Source of the DNA: an uncultured Selenomonadales bacterium
Lineage (GTDB): Bacteria; Bacillota; Negativicutes; Selenomonadales; Selenomonadaceae
Reading direction: 5' to 3'
Length of the DNA stretch: 44,894 nt
NCBI GenBank assembly: GCA_946408355.1
Contig: CAMJRX010000018.1
Location: forward strand, 1-44,894
Shown here: one piece after another, positions 1 to 8,183 of the stretch
How positions within the stretch are numbered: position 1 is the first letter of the stretch
Layout: each line of letters begins with the position of its first letter
Notes under the pieces: generated by a model
Told to the model about the DNA's origin: nothing
The model's input: only the letters and a program-made list of their open reading frames with translations
Databases searched by the model: none
Program-made: the position numbers and the translations under genes

Positions 1-678
1 GCTCATTCTGATTTTATTCCGGCTTGCGACGGTAAATTTTTGCCGGAAGATCCTTTCACCGCGATGAGAAATGGCGCAGCTCGAGACATTAAATTTTTAA
101 CTGGTGTCAACGCTGACGAGTGGGGCTACTGGTTGCTGTATGACGAAAATTATTTCAAAAACTTCAAAGAAACTCACGAAAAAATTTCTCTCGTCATGAG
201 CAGATACAGAAAGCTCACTTCGCACACCGACGCTGAAGTTTATAAAAAGTGGCTCAACGGGCGTCCCGACACCGAAGCAAACTACAGGGATTTCGTAAAT
301 CAATTGGATTGGCGCGTCGGGCAAGAATTAGATGCCGAAAATCAATCGAAGTTTAACGACGTGTACTATTATTTGTTCAGCGACCTCTCTTTGCGCGAAG
401 AGTTAGGCTCGTTTCATTCGCTGGAATTGTCATTTGTATTTAATAAGCCTTTCGATGATCTTTTACTGGATCCGAATCCTAAACTTGTCAAACAAATTCA
501 AGCGTCGTGGACGACATTCGCGGCGACCGGCAACCCGAACAATGAATTTATTCCGCATTGGGAAAAATATTCTGTTAATAATCGTCAAACTATGGAGCTG
601 AACTCTAAAGGCTGCGTCTTACATAAAGATTTAGATACACAGAATTTGAACGCCCTGCGATACGTCTACGAAAGCTAG
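1..678 (+). CDS. Type-B carboxylesterase, C-terminal part (5' end outside window)
   Basis: The frame is open from base 1, so the gene begins upstream of the window. About 225 C-terminal residues of an alpha/beta-hydrolase of the carboxylesterase type-B family (cholinesterase / para-nitrobenzyl esterase) are present. Seen: a DGxxLPEDP segment, then GVNADEWGYWL, which matches the family GxNxDEG block carrying the catalytic acid, and later FHSLELSFVF, which matches the catalytic-histidine block. The nucleophilic serine lies in the missing part. It would hydrolyse carboxylic esters; substrate and location cannot be told without the N-terminus. It ends with TAG and is followed by a structured, terminator-like region. 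Confidence 0.85.
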   Translation, partial: AHSDFIPACDGKFLPEDPFTAMRNGAARDIKFLTGVNADEWGYWLLYDENYFKNFKETHEKISLVMSRYRKLTSHTDAEVYKKWLNGRPDTEANYRDFVNQLDWRVGQELDAENQSKFNDVYYYLFSDLSLREELGSFHSLELSFVFNKPFDDLLLDPNPKLVKQIQASWTTFAATGNPNNEFIPHWEKYSVNNRQTMELNSKGCVLHKDLDTQNLNALRYVYES

Positions 679-692
679 GGGCTGTTGGTAAT

Positions 693-797
693 AAAGCGGG
701 AAGCTAGAAATGCGCAGGCATTTCGTATCGGCGCGGCGATTAGCTGAAATTGTCGGACGGTACGGCGCGCTTACTGTTCCCCCGCTTTTAAAGCGGG
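693..797 (+). promoter_or_regulatory. Overlapping hairpins resembling an attenuator or structured leader
   Basis: AAAGCGGG occurs at 693-700 and again at 790-797, and its exact complement CCCGCTTT lies at 781-788. The middle copy can therefore pair with either side, giving mutually exclusive hairpins. Between them sit a perfect hairpin GAAATGC-GCAG-GCATTTC (707-724) and the complementary pair AGCTA (702-706) / TAGCT (741-745). The layout fits a terminator/antiterminator switch between the esterase gene and the broken gene at 828, but it could be only a read-through terminator with chance pairing. Confidence 0.35.
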
Positions 798-812
798 CGG
801 GGCATTTTTTTT
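781..812 (+). terminator. Probable rho-independent terminator after the carboxylesterase
   Basis: CCCGCTTTTAAAGCGGG forms an 8-bp GC-rich stem, followed by CGGGGCA and a run of eight T (805-812). The extra bases between stem and T run can be absorbed by pairing the upstream CC with the downstream GG. Confidence 0.6.
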
Positions 813-827
813 AGGGGTTAACAAGCA

Positions 828-1690
828 ATGATGATCCTATTTACGCTCGGATATGTTTTAATAGGACTTATATTCCTGATTGTGCGACTCTTTTACCATA
901 TTTTGACAAAAAATCGTTCGCAAGACGATCTAGTTCGGGCGATTCGTGGAGATTGTATAAGTCTTTATAACTACGCCAAGCAAATCGTGGTATCGAACCC
1001 CAAAAAAGCCAAAATCATCGCCGTGATTATGGTCTGCCTGATTATCTTATTGGTGATGCCGTTCCGAATGGAACTTGAATATTCTACAGAGGAGTCTTTT
1101 TTGGGTACGATAATGTTCACCATGTTTATGATAGTCTTCACACCTAAAGACGACCCATCGAACACCGGATTTCCCGTTGGATATTCGGATTTATTTACTC
1201 GGTCTTTTTTATGTTTTACAGCGCGAGCAATTTTGTCATTGACGTGTTTTACGCGAACGAAACTCTCAAGGACGACATGTGGATATACGGATACATCGTT
1301 ACGATGATTTCGTATGGCATATGCATTACGTTTTTAAGTCAATTTATAAAAAGAGACATATCGAAACAAGAAATAATTTTATTGGGTCTGGTAATGATGA
1401 TGACGCTGGAATTTATAGTCTATTACGGTGTAGGCTTTTTCGGCGGAATCAAATGGTACACTTACGACATTTTGACGTATGAAACGTATGACACGTATGA
1501 ATTTAGCCTCATGGAGATTTTCGGCGACATAACATCTATAATAAATCAAGGAATCGTTTTAGCGTCGCAAAGTCAATTAGATGACATAGCTTTAAGCGAC
1601 ATATGGGCATATATCATCTTGAACGGCACGGACATGCTAACCGTTACGGTAGTTGTGGGCTATCTGGTACAAAAATTTATGGAAAAATGA
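828..1690 (+). pseudogene. Frameshifted multi-span membrane protein, paralogue of 8184-9023
   Basis: Two overlapping frames together reproduce the whole intact 279-residue protein encoded at 8184-9023. The first frame (from ATG 828) matches its N-terminal half through the FPV triplet near 1170-1178. The second frame then continues with IFGFIYS..., KDDMWIYGY, KQEIILLG, GFFGGIKW, ILNGTD and GYLVQKFME. At the junction the intact copy reads GTTGAAATATTTGG while this one reads GTTGGATATTCGG, one base fewer, so a single-base deletion near 1179-1182 broke it. The product would have been a polytopic inner-membrane protein of unknown function. A sequencing error is the main alternative. Confidence 0.8.
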
Positions 1691-1727
1691 CCGACCAAAA
1701 GTAAAACGTGACACTTTGGAACCGCCA

Positions 1728-1756
1728 TTGACTGATATGACAACTTACAATAAAAT
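1728..1756 (+). promoter_or_regulatory. Sigma-70-type promoter for the secreted protein at 1797
   Basis: TTGACT (1728-1733), a 17-base spacer and TAAAAT (1751-1756) lie about 40 bases upstream of the start codon at 1797. Confidence 0.6.
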
Positions 1757-1796
1757 ATAAGTGGTTATTTTAAAATTGTTATTGGGAGGGAGACTT

Positions 1797-2390
1797 ATGA
1801 GAAAACTTGTTGCCACCGTGTTAAGCCTGTTTGTTATGGCGTTCGCGACGGTGTGTTTCGCCGAAACTTACGAGATGACTTACGAGGCACCGAACTTTAC
1901 CGAGCAGTTAAAAAACGACCAAGCGTTATCGGAAACATTCACGACGCCGCACGGTATGCTCAAAATTCAGGCGCGTAAACTCTGGCAAGCAAAAAGCGAG
2001 AACCAGTTGCACTTTATTGTTTGGCTTGACGACCAGAGGATTGACGACGCACATTATCCGAAAGTTGATTACGGCTACACAATGCGCGTATTCAAGAATA
2101 CCTCCAACAGCGAGTTGTTTTATTCGCTCGAATCCATTGATCGTGCCATGCTTTTCGGCTATTCGCCCGTTAACAAGAAATTGGAAGTCTATATCGACAG
2201 CCTCAACTATGCGCACGAAAAAGGAGCTTATCCCTACATTGTGGCGTTGAAGAATGGCGATTTGATATTGGCATTTGAAAAGTCAGGTAAGAGCAAACGC
2301 TATCGCTTCAACTGGAACACTAAAGCAAATTGGTTTGGCTATTCCGATTTAGGATCGGGGTGGCAATCCATAAACAAAGACAAACAATAA
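1797..2390 (+). CDS. Secreted protein of unknown function
   Basis: 197 residues. The start at ATG 1797 is chosen because GGGAGGGAG precedes it closely and it opens a clean signal peptide (MRK, then a hydrophobic stretch, then CFA before ETYEM). In-frame codons further upstream give no signal peptide. The mature part is soluble and rich in aromatic and charged residues, with no motif I recognise; export to the periplasm is inferred. It is a single-gene unit with its own promoter. The next gene lies about 185 bases away, beyond a 41-base palindromic repeat. Confidence 0.7.
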   Translation: MRKLVATVLSLFVMAFATVCFAETYEMTYEAPNFTEQLKNDQALSETFTTPHGMLKIQARKLWQAKSENQLHFIVWLDDQRIDDAHYPKVDYGYTMRVFKNTSNSELFYSLESIDRAMLFGYSPVNKKLEVYIDSLNYAHEKGAYPYIVALKNGDLILAFEKSGKSKRYRFNWNTKANWFGYSDLGSGWQSINKDKQ

Positions 2391-2405
2391 TCTCTCTCTT
2401 CTTTT

Positions 2406-2446
2406 GACAGAATGGGCTTTGCAATTATTGTTGAGTCCATTTTGTC
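2406..2446 (+). repeat. 41-base palindromic repeat, copy 1
   Basis: GACAGAATGG...CCATTTTGTC forms a long imperfect hairpin around the core CAATTATTG. Copy 2 is at 2938-2980. Several differences between the copies keep pairing: T.T becomes G-C and T.G becomes T-A in the stem. The pair flanks the double-glycine peptide gene. It may be a REP/MITE-like dispersed repeat or a processing/terminator hairpin. Confidence 0.6.
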
Positions 2447-2497
2447 TAAAATTTTGTAGAAAGTTTTGTTGACTGCAGAAAAATTTTTTGCTAAAGT

Positions 2498-2528
2498 TTG
2501 TAACGAAATCGTATTTTCAACGTATAAT
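2498..2528 (+). promoter_or_regulatory. Probable promoter of the double-glycine peptide gene
   Basis: A perfect TATAAT (2523-2528) lies 47 bases before the start codon at 2576. The best -35 candidate is TTGTAA (2498-2503), with a long 19-base spacer, so the -10 is convincing and the -35 weak. Confidence 0.45.
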
Positions 2529-2575
2529 CTACAGAAAAGCAAATCACAATCGGAAACGAAAGGTCGTAGATAACT

Positions 2576-2884
2576 ATGGCAAAGGAAATTCTTAAGGACG
2601 AAATCTTGAGCGACGCGGAACTCGACAATGTGGCGGGCGGCACAAGGATTGAAACTTTTCAAGACGGCAACGAACTGTACAAACGCGGACTTTTGAGCGA
2701 AGACGACGCATTGAAATCTGCGCCCGTGCGCGACATGTTGCACAAAATGGGTTATGCCGGCTATCAAGACAAAGGCGGAATTATTAACGGCAACATCTAC
2801 ACCGACAAAAGCGGCAACACTATTTCCCGCGAACAATTCTGGAAAAATTTCGACGCCGAAAACGGAACCAAGATTATCCGCTAA
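2576..2884 (+). CDS. Double-glycine leader (bacteriocin-type) secreted peptide, orphan
   Basis: 102 residues. The N-terminus carries the classic leader LSDAELDNVAGG (residues 11-22), recognised in other peptides by the C39 peptidase domain of ABC exporters. Cleavage after G22 would give an 80-residue mature peptide, which is large for a class II bacteriocin, rich in Gly, Asp and Lys, and without cysteine. ATG 2576 follows AAAGGTCG and a TATAAT box. No exporter, immunity protein or modification enzyme is in the window, so export would depend on a transporter elsewhere. Role unknown: toxin, signal or surface peptide. The leader is clear; the function is inference. Confidence 0.7.
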   Translation: MAKEILKDEILSDAELDNVAGGTRIETFQDGNELYKRGLLSEDDALKSAPVRDMLHKMGYAGYQDKGGIINGNIYTDKSGNTISREQFWKNFDAENGTKIIR

Positions 2885-2937
2885 TTCATAACGCAAGCAA
2901 AACAAAAACCCTTCGGCGCAAAGTCGGAGGAATTTTG

Positions 2938-2980
2938 GACAGAATGGACTTGGCAATTATTGTCAAGCCCATTTTGCTGT
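2938..2980 (+). repeat. 41-base palindromic repeat, copy 2
   Basis: GACAGAATGGACTTGG, the core CAATTATTG, then TCAAGCCCATTTTG and CTGT repeat the element at 2406-2446 with covarying changes and one extra base near the end. It lies just upstream of the ribosome binding site of the gene at 3004, so in transcripts it would fold within that gene's 5' leader. Confidence 0.6.
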
Positions 2981-3003
2981 TTAATTTTGGAGGTGCACTA
3001 CTC

Positions 3004-3573
3004 GTGAAGAGAAAATTTATCCAACTGATTTTGTTCGCGCTGGTATTAATGACGGCAAGCACCGTATTAGCGGCAAAAAAAACGCCGGACGAACAACGCG
3101 CTGAACTAAACGAGATGAGCAGACAAGTTTTATCGCGTATGTATCAAAAATATCCGTCATCAGAACGGGCGATACAAAGTGTCTATGCTTACTGTACAAT
3201 CAGCGCGTCAAGTGTTAAATGGGGCTTTTGGGGCGACGATCACGGGCGCGGAGTTGCCGTAAACCAACAGACAGGTCAAAGAATTTATGTAAAGATGCAA
3301 GAACTTAGTCTCGGCTTAAATTTTGGCGCGAAGGAATACGATTTGCTTTTCATTATCCTCAATAAGGAAGCATGGGACAGATTTATTTCCGGCAGTATCA
3401 AATTCGGAACGGAAGCATCAGCGCAGGCCTATGACGGCGTGACTGGTGACACTTTTGCAGACGCCACCATTGTTGCAAACGGCGTGTGGGTTTATCAGCT
3501 TGACAAAAAAGGTTTGGCAGTTGAATTGACTTTTAAAGGCGCGAAAATTTCCCCGTATAAGACACTAAATTGA
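3004..3573 (+). CDS. Secreted SYLF/YSC84-like lipid-binding protein
   Basis: 189 residues. The start is GTG 3004, placed eight bases after GGAGGT (2989-2994); it opens a signal peptide (MKRKF, hydrophobic core, VLA before AKK). The mature part resembles the SYLF (YSC84) domain: an N-terminal helix with SSERAIQSVYAYCTIS, then GRGVAVNQQTGQ, a strand with LGLNFGAKEYDLLFIILN, AWDRFISGSIKFG, and a C-terminal GLAVELTFKGAKISPY. That family binds phospholipids, and bacterial members are usually exported; a role at the envelope is inferred. A clear terminator follows. The family call is by pattern only. Confidence 0.6.
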   Translation: MKRKFIQLILFALVLMTASTVLAAKKTPDEQRAELNEMSRQVLSRMYQKYPSSERAIQSVYAYCTISASSVKWGFWGDDHGRGVAVNQQTGQRIYVKMQELSLGLNFGAKEYDLLFIILNKEAWDRFISGSIKFGTEASAQAYDGVTGDTFADATIVANGVWVYQLDKKGLAVELTFKGAKISPYKTLN

Positions 3574-3595
3574 AAACTCGTTGATAGTAAAAAAA

Positions 3596-3627
3596 ATGCC
3601 TCCAGAGTTTATGGAGGTATTTTTTTA
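3596..3627 (+). terminator. Rho-independent terminator
   Basis: ATGCCTCCA / TGGAGGTAT form a 9-bp stem with a short loop, followed by seven T. Confidence 0.85.
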
Positions 3628-3637
3628 GATAGATTTA

Positions 3638-3646
3638 TGTTATAAT
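3638..3646 (+). promoter_or_regulatory. Extended -10 promoter for the RND efflux operon
   Basis: TGTTATAAT (TG at 3638-3639, TATAAT at 3641-3646) lies about 53 bases before the adaptor start. There is no good -35, as is usual for extended -10 promoters. The leader contains GAGGAGAG as ribosome binding site. Confidence 0.55.
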
Positions 3647-3698
3647 CAGATAGTATTCACATTGAAGAATTAAATACGAGAGGAGAGAATTTCGCTAC

Positions 3699-4895
3699 AT
3701 GATGAAAATATTTCCAGCTATGATTTGTGCGGCGGCGTTGCTTTTGGCTGGCTGTGGAGGCGAAGACACTGAAAATCAAGCTCCGGAGGAATATCCGACC
3801 AGTGTTAAGGCAATTAAAGTGTTGACAACCGACGCGCCTATTACTTTTTCCTACAGCGGACAAGTTGTCGATCGCAACGAGGTGTTAGTCCAATCCAAAG
3901 TTAACGGAACTGTCGTGGAAAAATACGTTAAGGGCGGTCAAAACGTTGTCGAAGGGCAAATTCTATTCAAAATCGATGACAGGCAATATTCCGCGGCAGT
4001 TTTGCAGGCTGAAGCTAATCTGGCTAAGTCGCAGACAGCTTTGGCTAAAGAACGTGTCGACCTTCAACGCGACGAGGAACTTTGGCAATCACACGCAATA
4101 TCCGAACAGACGCTAGCAAATCAACGAGCGGCAGTCAAGTCGCAGGAATCCGAAGTTAAAGCCAATCAAGCTCTGTTGCAAAAGGCGAAAAACGACCTTG
4201 CAGATACGATTGTTTACGCGCCGATGAGTGGTAGACTTGGTATTGACGATGTACCTGTCGGAACGCTTGCAACTGCAGGAACTACAGCACTGGCGACAAT
4301 CGGCGTGGTTGATCCCGTGTTTGTGCAATTTGCCGTTTCTGAACAGGAATATTTGCGCTTATCCAGAGGCGAACGCGAAGCAGAAGCAAAAGGACAGGCT
4401 CAACCGGATTTTAAAATTTCGTTGACGTTAGCTGACGGCTCAAGATATCCGTATCTAGGGGAACTTGCCGAAACCGACCGCACGTTAAGCAACTCGACCG
4501 GCACGCTGATAGTTCGCACGCTCTTTGACAATCCCGAAGGTTTGCTCGTTCCCGGCATGTATACCCGCGTTGAAGTTACCGGACTTAAAATTCCTGGCGT
4601 AATGCTCGTTCCTGAACGCGCTCTTCAACAACTGTTAGGCGAAACGTTGGTTATCGTCGCTCAATCCGATAACAAATCTGCAGTTCGCAAAGTTGAACTC
4701 GGCGAAAAAATTGGTTCATATTACATTATAAAAAGCGGCTTGAAGGCTGATGATTGGGTTATCGTCGAGGGCTTGACAAATTTGCGCGACGGAATGCCTT
4801 TGGAAGTTACGCAAGTCACTGCTAAAGATATGGACTTTTCATTCACGCCCAGCGGAGAAATTTTTGACGTCGAAAAGAACGCAATGCGTAATTGA
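3699..4895 (+). CDS. RND efflux periplasmic adaptor lipoprotein (AcrA/MexA family)
   Basis: 398 residues. It links an inner-membrane RND pump to an outer-membrane channel. A lipoprotein signal is visible: hydrophobic stretch then LLAGC, with C19 as lipidated residue. Then come a barrel/lipoyl half (VLVQSKVNGTVVEKYVKGGQNVVEGQILFKIDD), an alpha-hairpin of about 80 residues rich in Ala, Glu and Gln (residues 105-165), the second lipoyl half (APMSGRLGIDDVPVG) and a beta-barrel with VPGMYTRVEV. Length is typical. The pump gene follows 11 bases later, so the two are an operon. No TetR- or MarR-type regulator is adjacent. Confidence 0.93.
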   Translation: MMKIFPAMICAAALLLAGCGGEDTENQAPEEYPTSVKAIKVLTTDAPITFSYSGQVVDRNEVLVQSKVNGTVVEKYVKGGQNVVEGQILFKIDDRQYSAAVLQAEANLAKSQTALAKERVDLQRDEELWQSHAISEQTLANQRAAVKSQESEVKANQALLQKAKNDLADTIVYAPMSGRLGIDDVPVGTLATAGTTALATIGVVDPVFVQFAVSEQEYLRLSRGEREAEAKGQAQPDFKISLTLADGSRYPYLGELAETDRTLSNSTGTLIVRTLFDNPEGLLVPGMYTRVEVTGLKIPGVMLVPERALQQLLGETLVIVAQSDNKSAVRKVELGEKIGSYYIIKSGLKADDWVIVEGLTNLRDGMPLEVTQVTAKDMDFSFTPSGEIFDVEKNAMRN

Positions 4896-4906
4896 GGTGG
4901 TCGAAT

Positions 4907-7900
4907 ATGGCAAAATTTTTTATTCATAGACCGGTTTTCGCCATCGTCATAGCAATTATAATTAGTCTTATCGGAATAATCGCGGGTCTCAATACGCCAA
5001 TCGCTCAATACCCTAATATCTCTCCTCCTACAATAAATGTCGACGCTTATTACTCCGGCGCAAATGCCAGCGTCGTAAATCAAGCTGTCGCGCAAGTTAT
5101 AGAAAATCGCGTAAACGGTACGCAAGGTATGGACTACATGTCTTCCACTTCTAACGACGACGGCAGCTATTCATTAAATGTATTTTTTGAGGTCGGCTCG
5201 GATGGCGACATGGACTCGGTTAAGGTTCAAAATAATGTTGCCTCAGCCAATTCAAATTTGCCGGAAACAGTTATTGCCTCCGGTGTGACGACTTCTAAAT
5301 CTTCGCAGGATATGGCAATGATTTTTGCTTTCTACTGCGACAACGGGCTTTATGATACGGCGTTTATAAAAAATTACGCTGATATTTATATCGCTGATGA
5401 TTTAAAGCGCGTTAAGGGCGTAGGTAAAGTTCAAATATTAAGTGCAGACTATGCCTTGCGTGTATGGATTAATCCGGAAAAACTCGCGAATTTCGGATTG
5501 ACTGTTGCCGACGTTCAAAGCGCAATTAAAACGCAAAATGCTCAAGCGGCGGCGGGTTCTATAGGTAAATTACCGGTAGCGCAAGGACAAGAAAAAGAAT
5601 ATACCGGACAAGTTCAAGGCAGATTGGAGACGCCGGAGCAATTCGAGAATATAATTTTGAAAACCGGTAACGCGGGCGAATTCGTATACTTAAAAGATGT
5701 GGCTCGTGTTGAAATCGGGCAAAAGTCAAATGACTATATCGGCAAATTCAATGGCTATGCGGCAGTTCCGTTCATAATCAACTTGACGAGTGACGCCAAC
5801 GCCCTTGAAACAATCGGCGAAGTCAAAAGAATTCTTCACGAGGCAGAAAAAAATTTGCCCGAAGGCATTAAATACGGTCAAGTTTTGGATAACACGGAAT
5901 TTATCCAAGCGTCAATCAACGAAGTCGCACATACATTTTTTGAGGCACTCGTTCTGGTCGTTTTGGTAATTTTTATTTTCCTGCAGAGTTTTCGCGCAAC
6001 GCTGATTCCGCTTTTGGCGGTACCGGTTTCGCTTTTGGGAACGTTCGCGGCTTTTACGGTTCTTGGCTTTACGATTAACACGCTAACTTTGTTCGCAATG
6101 GTTTTGGCAATCGGACTTGTCGTTGACGACGCAATAGTTGTTATCGAAAACGTCGAACAGCACATGGAACGCGGATTAAATCCCGTCGAGGCAACTGAAG
6201 TAGCTATGGCAGAAGTGCAAGGTCCGGTTGTTGCAATCGCGTTTGTATTATCTGCAGTGTTTATTCCGATAGCATTTTTGGGCGGCATGACGGGAATTTT
6301 GTATCGTCAATTCGCGCTTACAATCGCGGTATCAATGGGTTTGTCGGCTTTTGTCGCGCTTACTTTGACGCCGGCTCTTTGCGCAATGATTCTTAAACCG
6401 CACGAACACGGCAAGAAAAATTTCCTTAGCAAATTCTTTGACGCCTTCAATAATTGGTTTGATCGTACAAAAAATTCTTACGTCGGCATTGTCGCCAAAG
6501 TTATTTCTGGAACCAAATTAGCTGTAATTTTTATGTTGATTGTCTGCGGCTTGACGGGTCTGCTGTTTAAAATTTTGCCGTCAACTTTTGTTCCGGACGA
6601 AGATCAAGGTTACTTTGTAGCGGCGGTTATGATGCCCGAAGGCACTTCGTTAAATAGGACTTCAATGACGACTGACAGAGTAGCCGCCGCCGTTCGTGAA
6701 AATGTTCCTGGTATTAAAGATGTCATTTCGGTTGCAGGATATAATATACTTTCCAGCGGTACAAAGTCTTCAGCGTCAACTTTATTTATAAGTATGTATC
6801 CTTGGGCAGAACGAAAAGACTTTGAAAAATCAGTAACTTCCGCGATAGGAAATGTCTTTATGGTAGGCAATGGCGCGGCTCCGGAAGCTTTTGTAGGTGG
6901 CTTTAACCCGCCTGCGTTGCCTGGTCTCGGTCAAGTCGGCGGTTTGACAATGCAACTTATCGACCAGGAAAGCCACTCTGACAGCGAACTTTCTAACATT
7001 ACTGATAAGATAGTTAAGGCGGCTAATGCGCGTCCAGAACTTCAAGGCGTAGATACAACTTTTAGCGTGACTTCGCCCAGCTATAGATATGAACTCGACC
7101 AGAAACAAATTGAAATGCTCGGCGTGAATCTTGCTGACGTTTACGCCGCTTTGCAAGTTAATTTCGGCGGAATGCAGATTGATGACTACAACAGATTTGG
7201 CAGAACGTATAAAGTTGTCATGCAGTCGGACGTTTACTTTCGCAGTGAAGTCGAAATGTTAAAATTTATGTTCGTCAAGGGAGCCGGCGGACAATTTGTT
7301 CCGCTCGATACGTTGATAAGTTACAAGCTCAACACCGGCACGACGCAGGTAACTCGTTTTAATGGTAAACGCTCTGTGCTGATTCAAGCTCAACCGGCTG
7401 AAGGTTATTCATCGGGGCAAGCAATGACAGCCTTAACAAATGTCGTACACGAAGTTGCGCCAACAGGTTTCAGCGTGGAATGGTCGGGGCAATCTCGCGA
7501 AGAATACAAAGCCTCCGGCTCGACAGGACAAGTTATGGCGTTGGCATTAGTATTCGTGTTTTTATGTCTTGCCGCGCTGTATGAAAGTTGGTCGGTTCCG
7601 TTTTCAGTTTTGCTGACAGTTCCGACGGGAGTTTTCGGCGCGTTGCTTTCCGAGTTCGTCCTGAATTACTACACTAATAATTTCGGCGTAGGCAATCCTG
7701 GTTTTCAAAATAGTATTTACATGCAAATTGGCGTTATAATGATAATGGGACTTGCGGCGAAAAACGCGATACTGATTGTCGAATTTGCAAAAATGCGCAC
7801 GGATAAGGGCATGGAATCGGTTAAAGCGTCTTTGGAGTCGGCGGGCTTGAGACTTCGCCCAATACTTATGACTTCATTTGCGTTTATAATTGGTTGCGTA

Positions 7901-8098
7901 CCTTTGGCGACGGCAACGGGCGCAGGTTCGGCGGCTCGAAATTCTATGGGCGTTGCGGTCGTCGGCGGTATGACTATCGCGACTTTTCTGGGAATATTTT
8001 TAATTCCGGTCTTCTTCGTTGTGGTTCAAAATATTGTACAAAAACTTTTCGGCAAAAAAGATAAAGTTTTGGAGAAAAATTCATTTCCAACGGATTAA
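4907..8098 (+). CDS. RND multidrug efflux transporter (AcrB/MexB, HAE-1 family)
   Basis: 1063 residues, full length. ATG 4907 is chosen over upstream TTG 4892 because it follows GAGGTGG at proper spacing and starts with the family's MAKFFIHRPVFA. It is a proton-driven drug or lipid exporter of the inner membrane. Seen: TM1 (residues 10-30), a large periplasmic loop, TM2-6 with the hallmark GLVVDDAIVVIENV holding the paired aspartates of the proton relay (about residues 403-416), a second periplasmic loop with GGFNPPALPGLGQVGG, and the C-terminal helices with GLAAKNAILIVEFA. The outer-membrane channel gene is not next to it, so a channel encoded elsewhere must be shared. Confidence 0.95.
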   Translation: MAKFFIHRPVFAIVIAIIISLIGIIAGLNTPIAQYPNISPPTINVDAYYSGANASVVNQAVAQVIENRVNGTQGMDYMSSTSNDDGSYSLNVFFEVGSDGDMDSVKVQNNVASANSNLPETVIASGVTTSKSSQDMAMIFAFYCDNGLYDTAFIKNYADIYIADDLKRVKGVGKVQILSADYALRVWINPEKLANFGLTVADVQSAIKTQNAQAAAGSIGKLPVAQGQEKEYTGQVQGRLETPEQFENIILKTGNAGEFVYLKDVARVEIGQKSNDYIGKFNGYAAVPFIINLTSDANALETIGEVKRILHEAEKNLPEGIKYGQVLDNTEFIQASINEVAHTFFEALVLVVLVIFIFLQSFRATLIPLLAVPVSLLGTFAAFTVLGFTINTLTLFAMVLAIGLVVDDAIVVIENVEQHMERGLNPVEATEVAMAEVQGPVVAIAFVLSAVFIPIAFLGGMTGILYRQFALTIAVSMGLSAFVALTLTPALCAMILKPHEHGKKNFLSKFFDAFNNWFDRTKNSYVGIVAKVISGTKLAVIFMLIVCGLTGLLFKILPSTFVPDEDQGYFVAAVMMPEGTSLNRTSMTTDRVAAAVRENVPGIKDVISVAGYNILSSGTKSSASTLFISMYPWAERKDFEKSVTSAIGNVFMVGNGAAPEAFVGGFNPPALPGLGQVGGLTMQLIDQESHSDSELSNITDKIVKAANARPELQGVDTTFSVTSPSYRYELDQKQIEMLGVNLADVYAALQVNFGGMQIDDYNRFGRTYKVVMQSDVYFRSEVEMLKFMFVKGAGGQFVPLDTLISYKLNTGTTQVTRFNGKRSVLIQAQPAEGYSSGQAMTALTNVVHEVAPTGFSVEWSGQSREEYKASGSTGQVMALALVFVFLCLAALYESWSVPFSVLLTVPTGVFGALLSEFVLNYYTNNFGVGNPGFQNSIYMQIGVIMIMGLAAKNAILIVEFAKMRTDKGMESVKASLESAGLRLRPILMTSFAFIIGCVPLATATGAGSAARNSMGVAVVGGMTIATFLGIFLIPVFFVVVQNIVQKLFGKKDKVLEKNSFPTD

Positions 8099-8120
8099 AT
8101 TAAATTCTAAAAACAAATAA

Positions 8121-8166
8121 AGCGACTTATACTTTCTGTTTAGAATATAAGTTGCTTTTATTTTTT
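8121..8166 (+). terminator. Rho-independent terminator of the efflux operon
   Basis: AGCGACTTATA (8121-8131) pairs with TATAAGTTGCT (8145-8155) with one G-T pair, followed by TTTATTTTTT. Confidence 0.8.
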
Positions 8167-8183
8167 AGAGGGAGTATCGTGTA

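Noticed and set aside
2339-2956. 205-codon open frame on the minus strand
   Set aside because: It covers the double-glycine peptide gene and both palindromes; the plus-strand gene has a recognisable leader, ribosome binding site and promoter, while this frame has none.
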